Below are positions 19,460 through 29,611 of a stretch of 64,000 nucleotides of DNA, one piece after another. Where the stretch lies: the NCBI RefSeq assembly GCF_017876395.1, contig NZ_JAGINX010000001.1, forward strand, positions 1,178,001 through 1,242,000. The letters run 5' to 3'. Every line of letters begins with the position of its first letter. The stretch's first letter is position 1. The notes below the pieces were generated by a model. It was given only the letters and a program-made list of their open reading frames with translations, ran no database searches and was not told the origin of the DNA. This stretch comes from Nesterenkonia lacusekhoensis. GTDB lineage: Bacteria > Actinomycetota > Actinomycetes > Actinomycetales > Micrococcaceae. Made by a program: the position numbers and the translations under genes.

Positions 19460-20128
19460 ATGGCAGTTGAGACGACGCCGGGCGTGTCGCAGGGCACCCC
19501 CGAGGAGCCGCGGGCAGGCCGGAGCAGCACTGCCGGGCAGGCAGACGTCCCCCACGTGGCGCGGGACCGCGGGCTGGGCCTCTGGCTGGTGATCACCGGA
19601 CTCGTCGCCGCGGCGGCGACCTTCCTGCTGCTCTACGAACGCATCCAGCTGTGGCAGGACAGCAGCCATTCCACTGCCTGCGACATCAGCCCGTGGGTCT
19701 CCTGCGGCCAGGTCATGGAGTCCTGGCAGGCCTCGACCTTCGGCTTCCCGAACATCTTCATCGGCGTGGTGGGCTTTCCGCTGATCATCGCGATCGGCGT
19801 CGGACTGCTGGGGCGTCTCCTCCTGCCCCGCTGGTACTGGGTCGGCCTGCAGGCCGGGGTGCTCTTCGCCCTGGGCTTCTGTGTGTGGCTCTGGTCCCAG
19901 GCCGTCTACGTGATCGGGGCCCTGTGCCCCTACTGCATGATCGTCTGGGCCGCCGTCATCCCGATGGCCGCCGCGGTGACCGCACGCAACATCATCTGTG
20001 GAGTCATCCCTGCCGGAGAGGGCCTGCGGCGGGCGGCCCGCGACTGGTGGTGGGTGGCCGCGCTTCTGCTCTACCTGGCGGCGGCCGCCAGCATCATCGT
20101 GGAGTTCCCACAGATCCTCACCTTCTGA
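19460..20128 (+). CDS. Vitamin K epoxide reductase family membrane protein (VKOR)
   Basis: 222 residues with a polar N-terminus and about five transmembrane segments. CDISPWVSCG and the CPYC redox pair near residue 157 are the loop and active-site cysteines of bacterial VKOR homologues, which re-oxidise DsbA-like proteins in the envelope using menaquinone. No fused thioredoxin domain is present. The gene is monocistronic, divergent from rne, and probably leaderless (-10-like TAGAAT 6 nt before ATG). Confidence 0.9.
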   Translation: MAVETTPGVSQGTPEEPRAGRSSTAGQADVPHVARDRGLGLWLVITGLVAAAATFLLLYERIQLWQDSSHSTACDISPWVSCGQVMESWQASTFGFPNIFIGVVGFPLIIAIGVGLLGRLLLPRWYWVGLQAGVLFALGFCVWLWSQAVYVIGALCPYCMIVWAAVIPMAAAVTARNIICGVIPAGEGLRRAARDWWWVAALLLYLAAAASIIVEFPQILTF

Positions 20129-20261
20129 TCAGTTCTTCTTCCTCCCCTGACCTGGACGTTTCGCTAGCCGACCTAGCCGGACAGCATCTGTTCAGGCGTG
20201 GGGGCGACTGCCAGAATGAGGGTGCACCTACCTGTCTGCACACACCTACTGAGGAGATGCC

Positions 20262-21359
20262 ATGTCACAGACCGTCAATGCTGTCGTGGTCAAGGAGAAG
20301 AACGCCCCGGCGGTCGTCGAGCAGATCGTGATCCCGGACCCGGGACCCGGCGAAGTCGTCGTCGACGTCCTGACCTGCGGCGTCTGCCAGACCGATCAGC
20401 ACTTCCAGCAGGGCGAGGTGGGAGACAACTTCCCCTACCTGCTGGGCCACGAGGCCACTGCTCGAGTCTCCGAGATCGGCGAGGGCGTGACCAACGTCAA
20501 AGTCGGCGACAAGGTCATCCTGAACTGGCGCGCCGTCTGCGGCGAATGCCGCGCCTGCGCCAAGGGTGACCTGAAGTACTGCTTCAACACCCACAACGCC
20601 GCACAGCCTATGACACTGACCGATGGGACCGAGCTGGAGGCCGCGCTGGGCATCGGCGCCTTCGCGGAGAAGACTCTGGTCCACTCCGGCCAGTGCACCG
20701 TCATCGATGACGTCGACGACTCAGCCAACGCCGCGGTGGGCCTGCTGGGCTGCGGAGTGATGGCCGGCATCGGCGCCGCGATCAACACCGGTGAGGTCAA
20801 GCGTGGAGAGTCGGTGGCCGTCATCGGCGCCGGCGGAGTGGGCACTGCCGCCATCGCCGGAGCCAAGCTCGCCGGAGCGACGACCATCATCGCAGTGGAC
20901 CTCGACCCGCGGAAGCTGGAGAAGGCCGAAGAGCTCGGTGCGACCCACACGGTCAACTCGAAGGAGACCGACGCAGTGGAAGCCATCCGAGAGCTGACCG
21001 GCGGGTTCGGCGCAGATCTCGTGATCGATGCCGTGGGCATCCCTGCCACCTATAAGCAGGCCTTCTACGCCCGCGACCTGGCTGGCCGTGTGGTGCTGGT
21101 CGGTGTGCCGGATGCCTCCCTGACCCTGGAGCTGCCGCTCCAGGACCTCTTCAGCCGCGGCGGATCGCTGAAGTCCTCCTGGTACGGCGACTGCCTGCCG
21201 TCCCGCGACTTCCCGATGCTGGTGGACCTGTACCAGCAGGGCCGTCTGGACCTGGATGCCTTCGTGACCGAACGGATCACCCTGGACAAGGTCCAGGAGG
21301 GCTTCGACACCATGAACCGCGGCGAGGTGCTGCGCTCCGTGGTCGAGATCCAGGCCTGA
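20262..21359 (+). CDS. mscR: S-(hydroxymethyl)mycothiol dehydrogenase
   Basis: A 365-residue zinc-dependent medium-chain dehydrogenase. It oxidises S-hydroxymethyl-mycothiol, formed from formaldehyde and mycothiol, to S-formylmycothiol with NAD. Visible are catalytic-zinc ligands in TCGVCQTDQ and GHEA, the structural-zinc cysteines in [15 protein letters not shown], and the NAD loop [12 protein letters not shown]. It is followed after 46 bases by an MBL-fold hydrolase, the usual pairing. Known homologues also act as S-nitrosomycothiol reductases. The downstream formate dehydrogenase could complete oxidation to CO2. Confidence 0.9.
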   Translation: MSQTVNAVVVKEKNAPAVVEQIVIPDPGPGEVVVDVLTCGVCQTDQHFQQGEVGDNFPYLLGHEATARVSEIGEGVTNVKVGDKVILNWRAVCGECRACAKGDLKYCFNTHNAAQPMTLTDGTELEAALGIGAFAEKTLVHSGQCTVIDDVDDSANAAVGLLGCGVMAGIGAAINTGEVKRGESVAVIGAGGVGTAAIAGAKLAGATTIIAVDLDPRKLEKAEELGATHTVNSKETDAVEAIRELTGGFGADLVIDAVGIPATYKQAFYARDLAGRVVLVGVPDASLTLELPLQDLFSRGGSLKSSWYGDCLPSRDFPMLVDLYQQGRLDLDAFVTERITLDKVQEGFDTMNRGEVLRSVVEIQA

Positions 21360-21405
21360 GCCGCATCACGTCCCAGGAACACCCCGCAAGGATGAGGAGC
21401 ACAGC

Positions 21406-22041
21406 ATGAACGCACGTATCGAGCACCTGGAGACCTCCGGAACCTTCTCCCTGGACGGCGAGACCCACCAGGTGGACAACAACATCTGGATCGTGGGCGA
21501 CGATCAGGAGGTCATCGTGATCGATCCAGCCCACGACGCCGAGGCCGTGGAGAAGGCGGTGGACGGCCGTCGGGTGGCCGCAATCCTGCTCACCCACGCC
21601 CACGATGATCACATCGGCCAGGTCAAGGACGTCCAGGCCCGCATCGGCGGCGACATCCACCTGAACTGGGAGGACAAGGTCCTCTGGGAGCAGGTCTACC
21701 CCGACGGGGAGCCGGATGTGAAGATCTCCGACGGAGACACCTTCACCGTGGCAGGAACGACGCTGAAGGCGCTGCACACCCCCGGCCACTCCCCCGGCTC
21801 CACCTGCTACTACGCGGCAGACCTGGAGGGTGGTGTGGTCTTCGGCGGAGACACCCTCTTCAACGGGGGCCCCGGCGCGACCGGACGCTCCTACAGCAGC
21901 TTCGAGACCATCGTGGATTCGATCCGCACAGTGCTCTTCGCTCTGCCTGAGGACACCGCCGTGAAGACAGGCCACGGTCCTTCGACCACAGTCGGTGCGG
22001 AGAAGCCCACCGTGGATGAGGCTGTGAAGAACAACAGCTGA
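21406..22041 (+). CDS. MBL-fold metallo-hydrolase, probable mycothiol-pathway partner
   Basis: 211 residues. The metallo-beta-lactamase zinc motif THAHDDHIGQ is clear, with the downstream His in HTPGHSPGS, an Asp in FGGDTLF, and the C-terminal GHGPST. It follows the mycothiol dehydrogenase gene closely and ends at a strong bidirectional terminator. MBL proteins paired with this dehydrogenase are thought to hydrolyse S-formylmycothiol (or remove related mycothiol adducts); that role is inferred from the neighbour and not from a diagnostic residue. Confidence 0.87.
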   Translation: MNARIEHLETSGTFSLDGETHQVDNNIWIVGDDQEVIVIDPAHDAEAVEKAVDGRRVAAILLTHAHDDHIGQVKDVQARIGGDIHLNWEDKVLWEQVYPDGEPDVKISDGDTFTVAGTTLKALHTPGHSPGSTCYYAADLEGGVVFGGDTLFNGGPGATGRSYSSFETIVDSIRTVLFALPEDTAVKTGHGPSTTVGAEKPTVDEAVKNNS

Positions 22042-22067
22042 GGTCTCAGCCGCTGAGCATCTCAGAA

Positions 22068-22113
22068 GCAGCACGACCCCGGGCACGGACCGCTGTGCCC
22101 GGGGTCGTGCTGC
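22068..22113. terminator. Bidirectional terminator between MBL hydrolase and lipoate-ligase-like gene
   Basis: A perfect 19-bp inverted repeat (GCAGCACGACCCCGGGCAC and its complement) with an 8-nt loop, between the 3' ends of convergent genes. There is no strong T-tract, as is frequent in high-GC actinobacteria. Confidence 0.85.
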
Positions 22114-22159
22114 GTCCGCCGCCGTGCCGTCGGCCACCGCGGCCGGACGGAGGGGCAGA

Positions 22160-22918
22160 TCAGCCCAGCGGGCCCGGGGTGCCCGGTCTCAGCTCCCAAT
22201 GCCGGCGATAGGTGTCCACCACGGCCTGCTCCACCTCGGATATGGTCAGCCCGGGGAGCAGATCCGCGGCAGCCCCTGCGGTGAGAGGATCCCATTCCAG
22301 GCCCAAAGCGTCATAGGCCTCGGTGAGCACGCGGCGGATGGGTGCACCGTCCTCGACCACCACAGAGGTGGAGAACAGCCAGCCGGAGCCGACCTGACGC
22401 TGGGCGGTTCCCACAAGTTTGATGCGGACATCCGGCTCTCCGGGCATCACCGCATGGACGGAGTGCTCCCCGTAGCAGTACTCCGCAGGGATGGGCCCCA
22501 GCAGCGCATCCACCCCACAGCGCTGCAGCGCCTCGACGAAGAGCGCTCCGAACGCACGGAAACGGTCCTGCGACTCGCGGATCGGGTCTGGATCCGGCTC
22601 GATATGGTCGATGACCAGTGAACCGCCATGGTATGCGGCGGCACGTCCTCCGGCTCGGCGCACCAACGGAGCGAATCCGTTGTCGGCGCAGGCCTCGACC
22701 GCGGCGCGAAAGCCCGGCAGCTTCTGGTCCCGCTGGCCGAAGGCGACAGTGGGCAGAGGCTGATAGATGCGCAGCATGGGGCCTGTGGCCAGCGGGTCGT
22801 GCGGATCCTGGGCATATCGGCGAGTGCCGCGGAGCAGCTCGATGGCCAGATCGAGATCTCTGGAGGCCCCGAGACTCTCCGGCTGCCTATAGAGCAGCAG
22901 CGACCCGGCTTCACTCAT
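22160..22918 (-). CDS. Biotin/lipoate A/B protein ligase family protein
   Basis: A 252-residue protein. RRAGGRAAAYHGGSLVID matches the RR-x-(S/G)GG-xx-YH motif of lipoate-protein ligases, and VRIKLVGTAQR holds the lysine (KxxGxAQR) that binds the adenylate. Typical enzymes attach lipoate or octanoate to acyl-carrier domains. The start ATG at 22918 fits the family; an upstream extension in frame is not conserved-looking. It is divergent from fdhA, but any functional link to formate metabolism is speculative. Confidence 0.78.
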   Translation of the reverse strand: MSEAGSLLLYRQPESLGASRDLDLAIELLRGTRRYAQDPHDPLATGPMLRIYQPLPTVAFGQRDQKLPGFRAAVEACADNGFAPLVRRAGGRAAAYHGGSLVIDHIEPDPDPIRESQDRFRAFGALFVEALQRCGVDALLGPIPAEYCYGEHSVHAVMPGEPDVRIKLVGTAQRQVGSGWLFSTSVVVEDGAPIRRVLTEAYDALGLEWDPLTAGAAADLLPGLTISEVEQAVVDTYRRHWELRPGTPGPLG

Positions 22919-23069
22919 GAGAAATGAGTCTACGGTCCCTGCGCTCACCTGCTGAAATCTCGGCCGCCCTTCTGCGCCCGCCCGCCGGCACACCGCCCAC
23001 AGCGCACCGCCCACAGATCTGCCGGGCAGCACTGTCAGGTCCTCCCTGACGGCACTCACAGCTGTTAGC

Positions 23070-26000
23070 ATGAGCCCTATGGCACGGATCACGCCTCTCG
23101 AATGGCCCGTCCTCCGTCAGCTGCGCTCCCGGGATTCCACCGGCCGCGGCGCTGCTGTCACGTCGCAGAAGACGCGCCGGACCGCTCCGCGGACCGAAGA
23201 TGCCGACACCGTGGTGCAGAGCGTCTGCCCCTACTGCGCGGTGGGCTGCGGGCAGAAGGTCTATGCCAAGGACGACCGTGTCATCCACATCGAAGGCGAT
23301 CCAGACTCACCGATATCCCGGGGCAGGCTGTGCCCCAAGGGAGCGGCCAGCGAACAGCTGGTCAACTCCTCCGGCCGCCAGACGAAGGTCCTCTACCGTG
23401 CACCCCGAGCCCGGGAGTGGGAGGAGCTCGATCGGGACCGGGCGCTGAATATGATCGCCGACCGCTTCGTCGAGTCGCGCCGTCGTCATTGGGAGGATGA
23501 GGACGAGCATGGCAACCCAGTGAACCGGACCATGGGCATCGCCAGTCTGGGCGGAGCGACCATCGACAATGAAGAGAACTATCTGATCAAGAAGCTCTTC
23601 TCGGCTGCCGGCGCCGTCCAGATCGAGAACCAAGCCCGCATTTGACACTCTTCCACGGTTCCCGGTCTGGGAACCTCGTTCGGGCGCGGGGGCGCCACAC
23701 AACCCCAGCAGGATCTGGCCAACGCCGACTGCATCATCATCCAGGGATCCAACATGGCCGAGTGCCACCCCGTCGGATTCCAATGGGTGACAGAGGCTCA
23801 GCAGCGCGGAGCGCGCGTGATCCACATCGATCCCCGCTTCACCCGCACCAGCGCTGTGGCCGATAAGCATGTCGCTCTGCGTGCCGGCAGCGACATCGTC
23901 CTGCTCGGTGCGCTGATCAACTACGTGTTGAGCAACGACCTGCACTTCGACGAGTACGTCCGGCACTACACCAATGCCGCCACCATCGTCTCGGAGGACT
24001 ACCAGGACACCGAGGACCTGAACGGGCTCTTCTCCGGGTATGACCCACAGAAGGGCACCTACGATGCGACGTCCTGGTCCTATGCTTCCCGCGGAGATGA
24101 CGAGAAGGTCGAGGAGCCTGGGACAGAACCGGAGAGTGACGTCGCTGAGCCGCATGAATACGGCGCCGGCGGCCCGGCGCTGCGGCACGCGGACGTCGCG
24201 CGGGACGATTCCCTGCAGGACCCCCGCTCGGTCTTCCAGCTGCTGAAGCGTCACTACCGGCGATACACCCCCGAAATGGTCGAAGAGACCTGCGGCATCT
24301 CTGCTGAGGACTTCCATTACCTGGCGGAGTCGATCACGAAGAATTCGGGTCGCGAACGCACCACGGCGTTCTGCTATGCCGTCGGGTGGACCCAGCATGC
24401 CCAAGGCGCCCAGTTCATCCGAACGGCCGCAGTGTTGCAGCTGCTGCTGGGCAATATGGGACGTCCCGGCGGCGGAATCGTCGCCCTGCGCGGCCATGCG
24501 ACCATCCAGGGCTCCACCGACATTCCGACGTTGTTCAACCTGCTTCCTGGGTACCTCCCCATGCCGGAGGCAGGTCAGCACGACAGTCTGGAAGACTTCA
24601 CCGGAGCCATCGGCTCAAAGCTCCAGAAGGGCTTCTGGGCCAACGCGGATGCCTACACCGTGAGCCTGCTCAAAGCGTGGTTCGGCGACGCCGCCCATGA
24701 GGGAAATGACTACGCCTTCGAGTATCTGCCGCGTCTGACCGGCGCCCACGGCACCTATCAGACGGTGGAACGGATGCTCCGGGACGAGCTGGACGGATAC
24801 TTCCTCGTCGGGCAGAACCCGGCAGTGGGTTCAGCCAACGGGAAAATGCAGCGCATGGGCATGTCCCACCTGAAGTGGCTGGTGGTCCGTGACTTCAGCC
24901 TCATCGAGTCAGCGACATGGTGGAAGGACGGCCCGGAGATCGAGAGCGGCGAGCTGCGCACCGAAGACATCGACACCGAGGTGTTCTTCATGCCGGCGGC
25001 CAACCACACGGAGAAGGCCGGATCGTTCACGCAGACTCAGCGGCTTGTCCAGTGGCGGCACCAGGCTGTCACTCCGCCCGATGACGCTCAGAGCGAGCTG
25101 GAGTTCTTCCACGAGTTGGGCAGGCGCATCCGTGCCCGGGTCGCGGACTCCTCTGACCCGCGGGACCGTCCTCTGCTCGATCTCACCTGGGACTACCCCA
25201 CTGATGAGCATGGGGAGCCTGACCCCGAGTCTGTGCTCCGAGAGATCAACGGATACTACGTCAGCGGCCCGGACGCCGGCACGCCGCTGTCAGCCTTCAC
25301 CCAGATGCGGGCCGACGGCTCCACTGCCGGAGGGTGCTGGATCTACACAGGCATCTTCGCTGACGGGGTCAACCAGGCGGCACGGCGCAGACCGGGCCAT
25401 GAACAGGATGAGACCGCAGCCGAATGGGCATGGGCCTGGCCCGCCAACCGGCGCATCCTGTACAACCGTGCTTCGGCTGACCCGGAAGGCCGGCCGTGGA
25501 GCGAACGCAAGAAGCACGTCTGGTGGGATCAGGAGAACGGGCGGTGGACCGGCCGCGACGTCCCCGACTTCCCCGAGACGCTCGCTCCCGGGACGAAGTC
25601 ACATCCCGATGCCGGAGGACCTGATGCGTTGGCCGGCGATGATCCGTTCATCATGCAGGCCGACGGCAAAGGGTGGCTCTTCGTACCCAACGGGCTGGTG
25701 GACGGCCCGATGCCCACTCACTATGAGCCTCCGGAATCGCCCATCTCCAATCCGCTCTATGAGCAGCAGAGCAATCCAGCCAGGATCACCCTGCCCCGCC
25801 GTGACAATCTGCTCGCGCCCTCGGCCGCTCACCGCGGCTCCGAGGTCTACCCGCACGTGTTCACCACCTATCGCCTCACCGAGCACCACACGGCCGGAGG
25901 CATGAGCAGGTTCCTTCCCTACCTCTCAGAGCTGCAGCCGGAGATGTTCTGTGAAGTCTCGCCGGAGTTCGCAGAGCTGGTCGGCCTTGAGAACTACGGA

Positions 26001-26378
26001 TGGGCCACCATCATCTCTCCACGCTCGGCCATCGAAGCTCGCGTGCTGGTCACAGACCGTGTCCGTGCGCTGACGGCCGGGGGCAGACGCATCCACCAGG
26101 TGGGCCTTCCCTACCATTGGGGCACAGGGACGGATGCAGTGGTCGAAGGCGACGCCGCCAACGACCTGCTGGGCATCACGTTGGACCCCAACGTGCAGAT
26201 TCAGGGATCGAAGGCCGCCCAGTGCGACGTCATCCCTGGACGGCGACCGCGCGGCCAGGCGCTGCTGGATCTGGTGGAGAGCTACCGACAGCGAGCAGGG
26301 ATTACCGTGGAGACAGGCAACCAGAAACTCACCGCGCCCTACCCGCAGCCCGAGACTACGACCAGCGAGGAGGATTGA
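23070..26378 (+). CDS. fdhA: Formate dehydrogenase alpha subunit, selenoprotein (UGA-Sec at residue 192)
   Basis: The two open frames 23070-23645 and 23754-26378 are one gene read through an in-frame TGA at 23643-23645: RI-Sec-HSSTVPGLGTSFGRGGAT matches the conserved Sec site of FdnG/FdhA-type enzymes, and the same frame continues without interruption to 26378 (about 1102 residues). It oxidises formate to CO2 at a molybdo-bis-MGD (or tungsten) centre. The N-terminal [4Fe-4S] ligands are visible in CPYCAVGCGQ and RLCPKG, QGSNMAECHPVGFQW is a family motif, and the C-terminal ~150 residues are the dinucleotide-binding domain. There is an insert rich in Asp/Glu near residue 330-370. No hydrophobic Tat signal is seen at the N-terminus. 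Start 23070 or 23079. Confidence 0.95.
23646..23683 (+). promoter_or_regulatory. SECIS-like element directly after the fdhA UGA codon
   Basis: A perfect 7-bp stem, GGTTCCC (23657-23663) and GGGAACC (23669-23675), closes a five-base loop GGTCT at 23664-23668, starting 11 nt after the UGA. Bacterial SECIS hairpins bound by SelB sit in the coding sequence directly downstream of UGA with a short GG/U-containing apical loop, so place and loop fit. Confidence 0.85.
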
Positions 26379-27385
26379 TGCGCTCGCTCACCGAAGACCC
26401 CGCTCGCAGCGCTGAAGCCCACGGGGAACGTGCCCAGGAGCGGAAGTCATTCTTCACCGACACCTCTATCTGCATCGGCTGCAAGGCCTGCGAGGTGGCG
26501 TGCAAGGAATGGAACCGCAACCCGATGGACAGTGATCTGGGCCTGCTGGAGTCCTCCTACGACAACACGGGGTCACTCGGTGCCAATACGTGGCGCCACG
26601 TAGCGTTCGTGGAGCAGGACCAGGAACGCATCCAGGCTGCTCGGGAGTCCGGCAGAAAGCTCGTCAGCCTCGGCATGCCAGGGGTGGGGCCGCCGTCCTC
26701 GTCCGGAGCCCCCGGCCCATCCGGGGACAGAGACACCACTCCCCCGGACACTGCTGAGTTCCGCTGGCTCATGTCCTCAGACGTGTGCAAGCACTGCACC
26801 CATGCCGGCTGTCTGGACGTCTGTCCCACCGGAGCCCTGTACCGCACTGAGTTCGGAACGGTGAAGGTCCAGGAGGATATCTGCAACGGGTGCGGCACAT
26901 GTGTGGGCGGGTGCCCCTTCGGCGTGATCGAACGCAGGGACGAAGGCATCATCCGCGCCAAGACGGAGCGGAACCAATCGCGCTACGCCCAAGAGATCCC
27001 CAACGAGGGTACTGCCAATAAGTGCACGTTCTGCCATGACCGCCTGGTGGACGGGCAGACACCGGCCTGCGCCCAGACCTGTCCGACGACCTCGATCAAG
27101 TTCGGCGAGCACACCGATATGGTCCACCAGGCCCGTGAACGCGTGGCTCAGCTGCACAGCGAAGGCATGACCGAGGCTCGGCTCTATGGGGCCAACCCTC
27201 AGGACGGCGTCGGGGGCACAGGGTCGGTCTTCCTGCTGCTCGACGAGCCGGAGGTCTATGGCCTGCCACCCGATCCGCGCGTGCCCACCAAGGACCTGCC
27301 GCGGATGTATAAGCACACTGTGGTCGCCGCAGCCGGCATGCTCGCCGCGGTCGGTGCCTCCTTCGCCTGGGGAGGCCGTAGATGA
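26378..27385 (+). CDS. fdhB: Formate dehydrogenase iron-sulfur (beta) subunit
   Basis: 335 residues. Four cysteine clusters are visible: CIGCKACEVACKEWN, CKHCTHAGCLDVCP, CNGCGTCVGGCPFG and CTFCHDRLVDG with PACAQTCP, for four [4Fe-4S] centres that carry electrons from FdhA to the membrane subunit. The C-terminus has a hydrophobic stretch (VVAAAGMLAAVGASFAW) that may anchor it, as in FdnH. The start ATG overlaps the fdhA stop (TGATG), and the next gene overlaps its stop, so fdhABC is an operon. Confidence 0.92.
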   Translation: MRSLTEDPARSAEAHGERAQERKSFFTDTSICIGCKACEVACKEWNRNPMDSDLGLLESSYDNTGSLGANTWRHVAFVEQDQERIQAARESGRKLVSLGMPGVGPPSSSGAPGPSGDRDTTPPDTAEFRWLMSSDVCKHCTHAGCLDVCPTGALYRTEFGTVKVQEDICNGCGTCVGGCPFGVIERRDEGIIRAKTERNQSRYAQEIPNEGTANKCTFCHDRLVDGQTPACAQTCPTTSIKFGEHTDMVHQARERVAQLHSEGMTEARLYGANPQDGVGGTGSVFLLLDEPEVYGLPPDPRVPTKDLPRMYKHTVVAAAGMLAAVGASFAWGGRR

Positions 27386-28449
27386 CGACATCGCCTCATG
27401 ACAGCCACCGACCGCCGGAGACTCGCCGCAGCCGGAGGAAGGGGCAACGGGCTGAGGAGGGCGCTCGGGAAGTCCCGCTGGTGGAGAAGCCGCAGTTCTC
27501 CTCCTACTACGGTCGGCCAGTGGTGAAAGCACCGCCGTGGGGTGACGAGATCGCGGCCTACCTCTTCCTCGGCGGCCTGGCCGGAGGATCATCGCTGCTC
27601 GCCGTCGGCGCCCGGTGGACCGACCGGCCCCTGCTGCGCCGTAACGCCCGGCTGACCGCACTGGGGGCCGTCGGGCTGGGGACCGCTGCATTGATCCACG
27701 ACCTGGGCCGGCCGGAACGCTTCCTCTATATGCTTCGCACGTTCAAACCGACCTCCCCCATGAGCATGGGGACGTGGCTGCTGAGCTCCTTCAGCACTGC
27801 GGCCGCCGTGACGGCGGCCGTCGAAGTGGACCGGTTGTCGGTCTGCAGGCTTCCTCTCGGGCCGGCGCGGCGTGTGCTGCGTGTATGCGAGAGTCCGGCC
27901 GAGGTCGGCACCACGCTGCTGGCCGCTCCTCTGGCGAGCTACACCGGCGCACTCTTGGCCGACACCGCGGTGCCGACGTGGAACGCCGGTCGCGACGAAC
28001 TGCCGTTCCTCTTCGCCTCCTCAGCGGCACTCGCCGCGTCTGGAGCGGCCCTGGTCTCGACGCCGCCCGGGCAGACTCAGCCCGCCCGGGGGCTCTCCGC
28101 CGCGGCGGCCATCGGTGAGGTTGCCTCGATGAAGATTATGAAGAAGCGGATGCACCCGGCAGAGGCCGAGCCGTTGGAGAACGGCGCGCCCGGCACGATG
28201 CTCAGATGGGCCGAACGGCTGACTCTCGCCGGCACCGCCGGATCGGTCCTGCTGGGTGGGCGCCGTCCCACGGCAGTACTCAGCGGTCTGCTGCTGCTGG
28301 GCGGCTCTGCTCTGACCCGTGTGGGCATCCTGCGCGCGGGCATCAGCTCAGCAGAGGACCCGCGGCACACGATCGAGCCGCAGAAGGATCGGCTCGAGCG
28401 GCGGCGTGCACGAGGAGTGGTGGACGACTCGATCACCACAGCTGGCTGA
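27382..28449 (+). CDS. fdhC: NrfD/PsrC-type membrane subunit of formate dehydrogenase
   Basis: 355 residues with a polar N-terminus and eight or so hydrophobic segments. The region YYGRPVVKAPPWGDEIAAYL and LGGLAGGSSLLA is typical of NrfD-family quinone-reducing subunits linked to molybdoenzymes. It lacks heme-ligand patterns of FdnI and so passes electrons to menaquinone by the NrfD fold, which is known for the family. Overlaps fdhB by 4 bases. The convergent selD gene ends 17 bases beyond it. Confidence 0.85.
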   Translation: MTTSPHDSHRPPETRRSRRKGQRAEEGAREVPLVEKPQFSSYYGRPVVKAPPWGDEIAAYLFLGGLAGGSSLLAVGARWTDRPLLRRNARLTALGAVGLGTAALIHDLGRPERFLYMLRTFKPTSPMSMGTWLLSSFSTAAAVTAAVEVDRLSVCRLPLGPARRVLRVCESPAEVGTTLLAAPLASYTGALLADTAVPTWNAGRDELPFLFASSAALAASGAALVSTPPGQTQPARGLSAAAAIGEVASMKIMKKRMHPAEAEPLENGAPGTMLRWAERLTLAGTAGSVLLGGRRPTAVLSGLLLLGGSALTRVGILRAGISSAEDPRHTIEPQKDRLERRRARGVVDDSITTAG

Positions 28450-28466
28450 GACGTGCGGTCCGGCGG

Positions 28467-29489
28467 CTACCTGACCTCGATCAGGGTCTGAGACTCCTCC
28501 GGCAGCGCTGTGGTGTGTCCGATGACCGGATAGCCCGGGACCTCGCCCACCACCAACAGGCCGCCGGAGGTCTGTGCATCGGCCAAGACCAGCAGGTCTT
28601 CTTCGGTCACCTCTGCTCCGGTGGACAGATGGTCGCGCACCCATTCCAGATTGCGCCGCGTCCCGCCGGAGACGTAGCCGTCCCGCAGCGCCTCGGCGGC
28701 ACCCGAGACCAGCGGGACCGCTGCCGAATCGAGGCGGGCGCCCACTCCTGAGCCGCGGCACATCTTGTAGAGGTGGCCCAGCAGGCCGAAGCCGGTCACG
28801 TCGGTGGCAGCACGCGCCCCGACGGACTGAGCGGCTTCTGAGGCCTCCCGGTTCAGCGTGACCATCGTCTCAACCGCCTCCGCGAAGACCTCCCCTGTGG
28901 CCTTATGACGGTTGTTCAGCAGTCCCAGCCCCAATGGCTTGGTCAGCGTCAGCGGCAGACCGGGCTCTGCGGCGTCGTTGCGCAGCAGAGATGCGGAATC
29001 TGCCGTCCCGGTGACGGAGAGGCCATACTTCGGCTCCGGATCATCGACGGTATGACCACCGATCAGCGGGCAGCCGGCCTGCTCCGCGACAGCCAGGCCA
29101 CCGCGCAGGACCTCCGCCAGCAGCTCCATCGGCAGAGTTCCCCTCGGCCACCCGACCAGATTGATCGCCACCCTGGGGGAGCCTCCCATGGCATAGATGT
29201 CGGAGAGAGCATTGGCCGCGGCGATGCGGCCCCAGTCGTAGGCGTCGTCGACCACCGGTGTGAAGAAGTCAGCCGTGGAGAGGATGGCGGTCTGACCGTC
29301 GAGGCGCACTGCCGCGGCGTCGTCACCGTTGTTGAGCCCGACGATCACCTGGTCCGCCTCCGGCGTGCCGAGACCGCTGAGCACCTCCTCGAGCTCACCT
29401 GCGGGGATCTTGCAGGCACACCCGCCTCCGTGTGCGTAGGTCGTCAGGCGGACTGCTCCGGTTCCAGCTGAAGGTGCACGCTCAGTCAT
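28467..29489 (-). CDS. selD: Selenide, water dikinase
   Basis: A 340-residue SelD that makes selenophosphate from selenide and ATP, the selenium donor for SelA. The N-terminal catalytic motif HGGGCACKIP holds the Cys and Lys equivalent to E. coli Cys17 and Lys20; Cys and not Sec is encoded. GLNNGDDAAAV and LSTADFFTPVVDD are nucleotide- and Mg-binding motifs, and TDVTGFGLLGHL is a family signature. The ATG at 29489 begins where homology starts; an upstream in-frame ATG lies at 29525. Divergent from tRNA-Sec and selA. Confidence 0.94.
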   Translation of the reverse strand: MTERAPSAGTGAVRLTTYAHGGGCACKIPAGELEEVLSGLGTPEADQVIVGLNNGDDAAAVRLDGQTAILSTADFFTPVVDDAYDWGRIAAANALSDIYAMGGSPRVAINLVGWPRGTLPMELLAEVLRGGLAVAEQAGCPLIGGHTVDDPEPKYGLSVTGTADSASLLRNDAAEPGLPLTLTKPLGLGLLNNRHKATGEVFAEAVETMVTLNREASEAAQSVGARAATDVTGFGLLGHLYKMCRGSGVGARLDSAAVPLVSGAAEALRDGYVSGGTRRNLEWVRDHLSTGAEVTEEDLLVLADAQTSGGLLVVGEVPGYPVIGHTTALPEESQTLIEVR

Positions 29490-29611
29490 ACCGCGAGTAT
29501 AGGAGAGGCCTCCTCCGGCGGCCATACCCCGTCCAGAGGGCAGGAATCTCGCGCTGACCAGCATGAACTGCGGCACTCCGTCCCCGCCGCCGACGTGGTA
29601 ATTTGAGCCGT

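Noticed and set aside
23643-23645. fdhA as a pseudogene with a nonsense codon
   Set aside because: The TGA coincides with the known Sec position, is followed by a hairpin and the full Sec machinery is adjacent.
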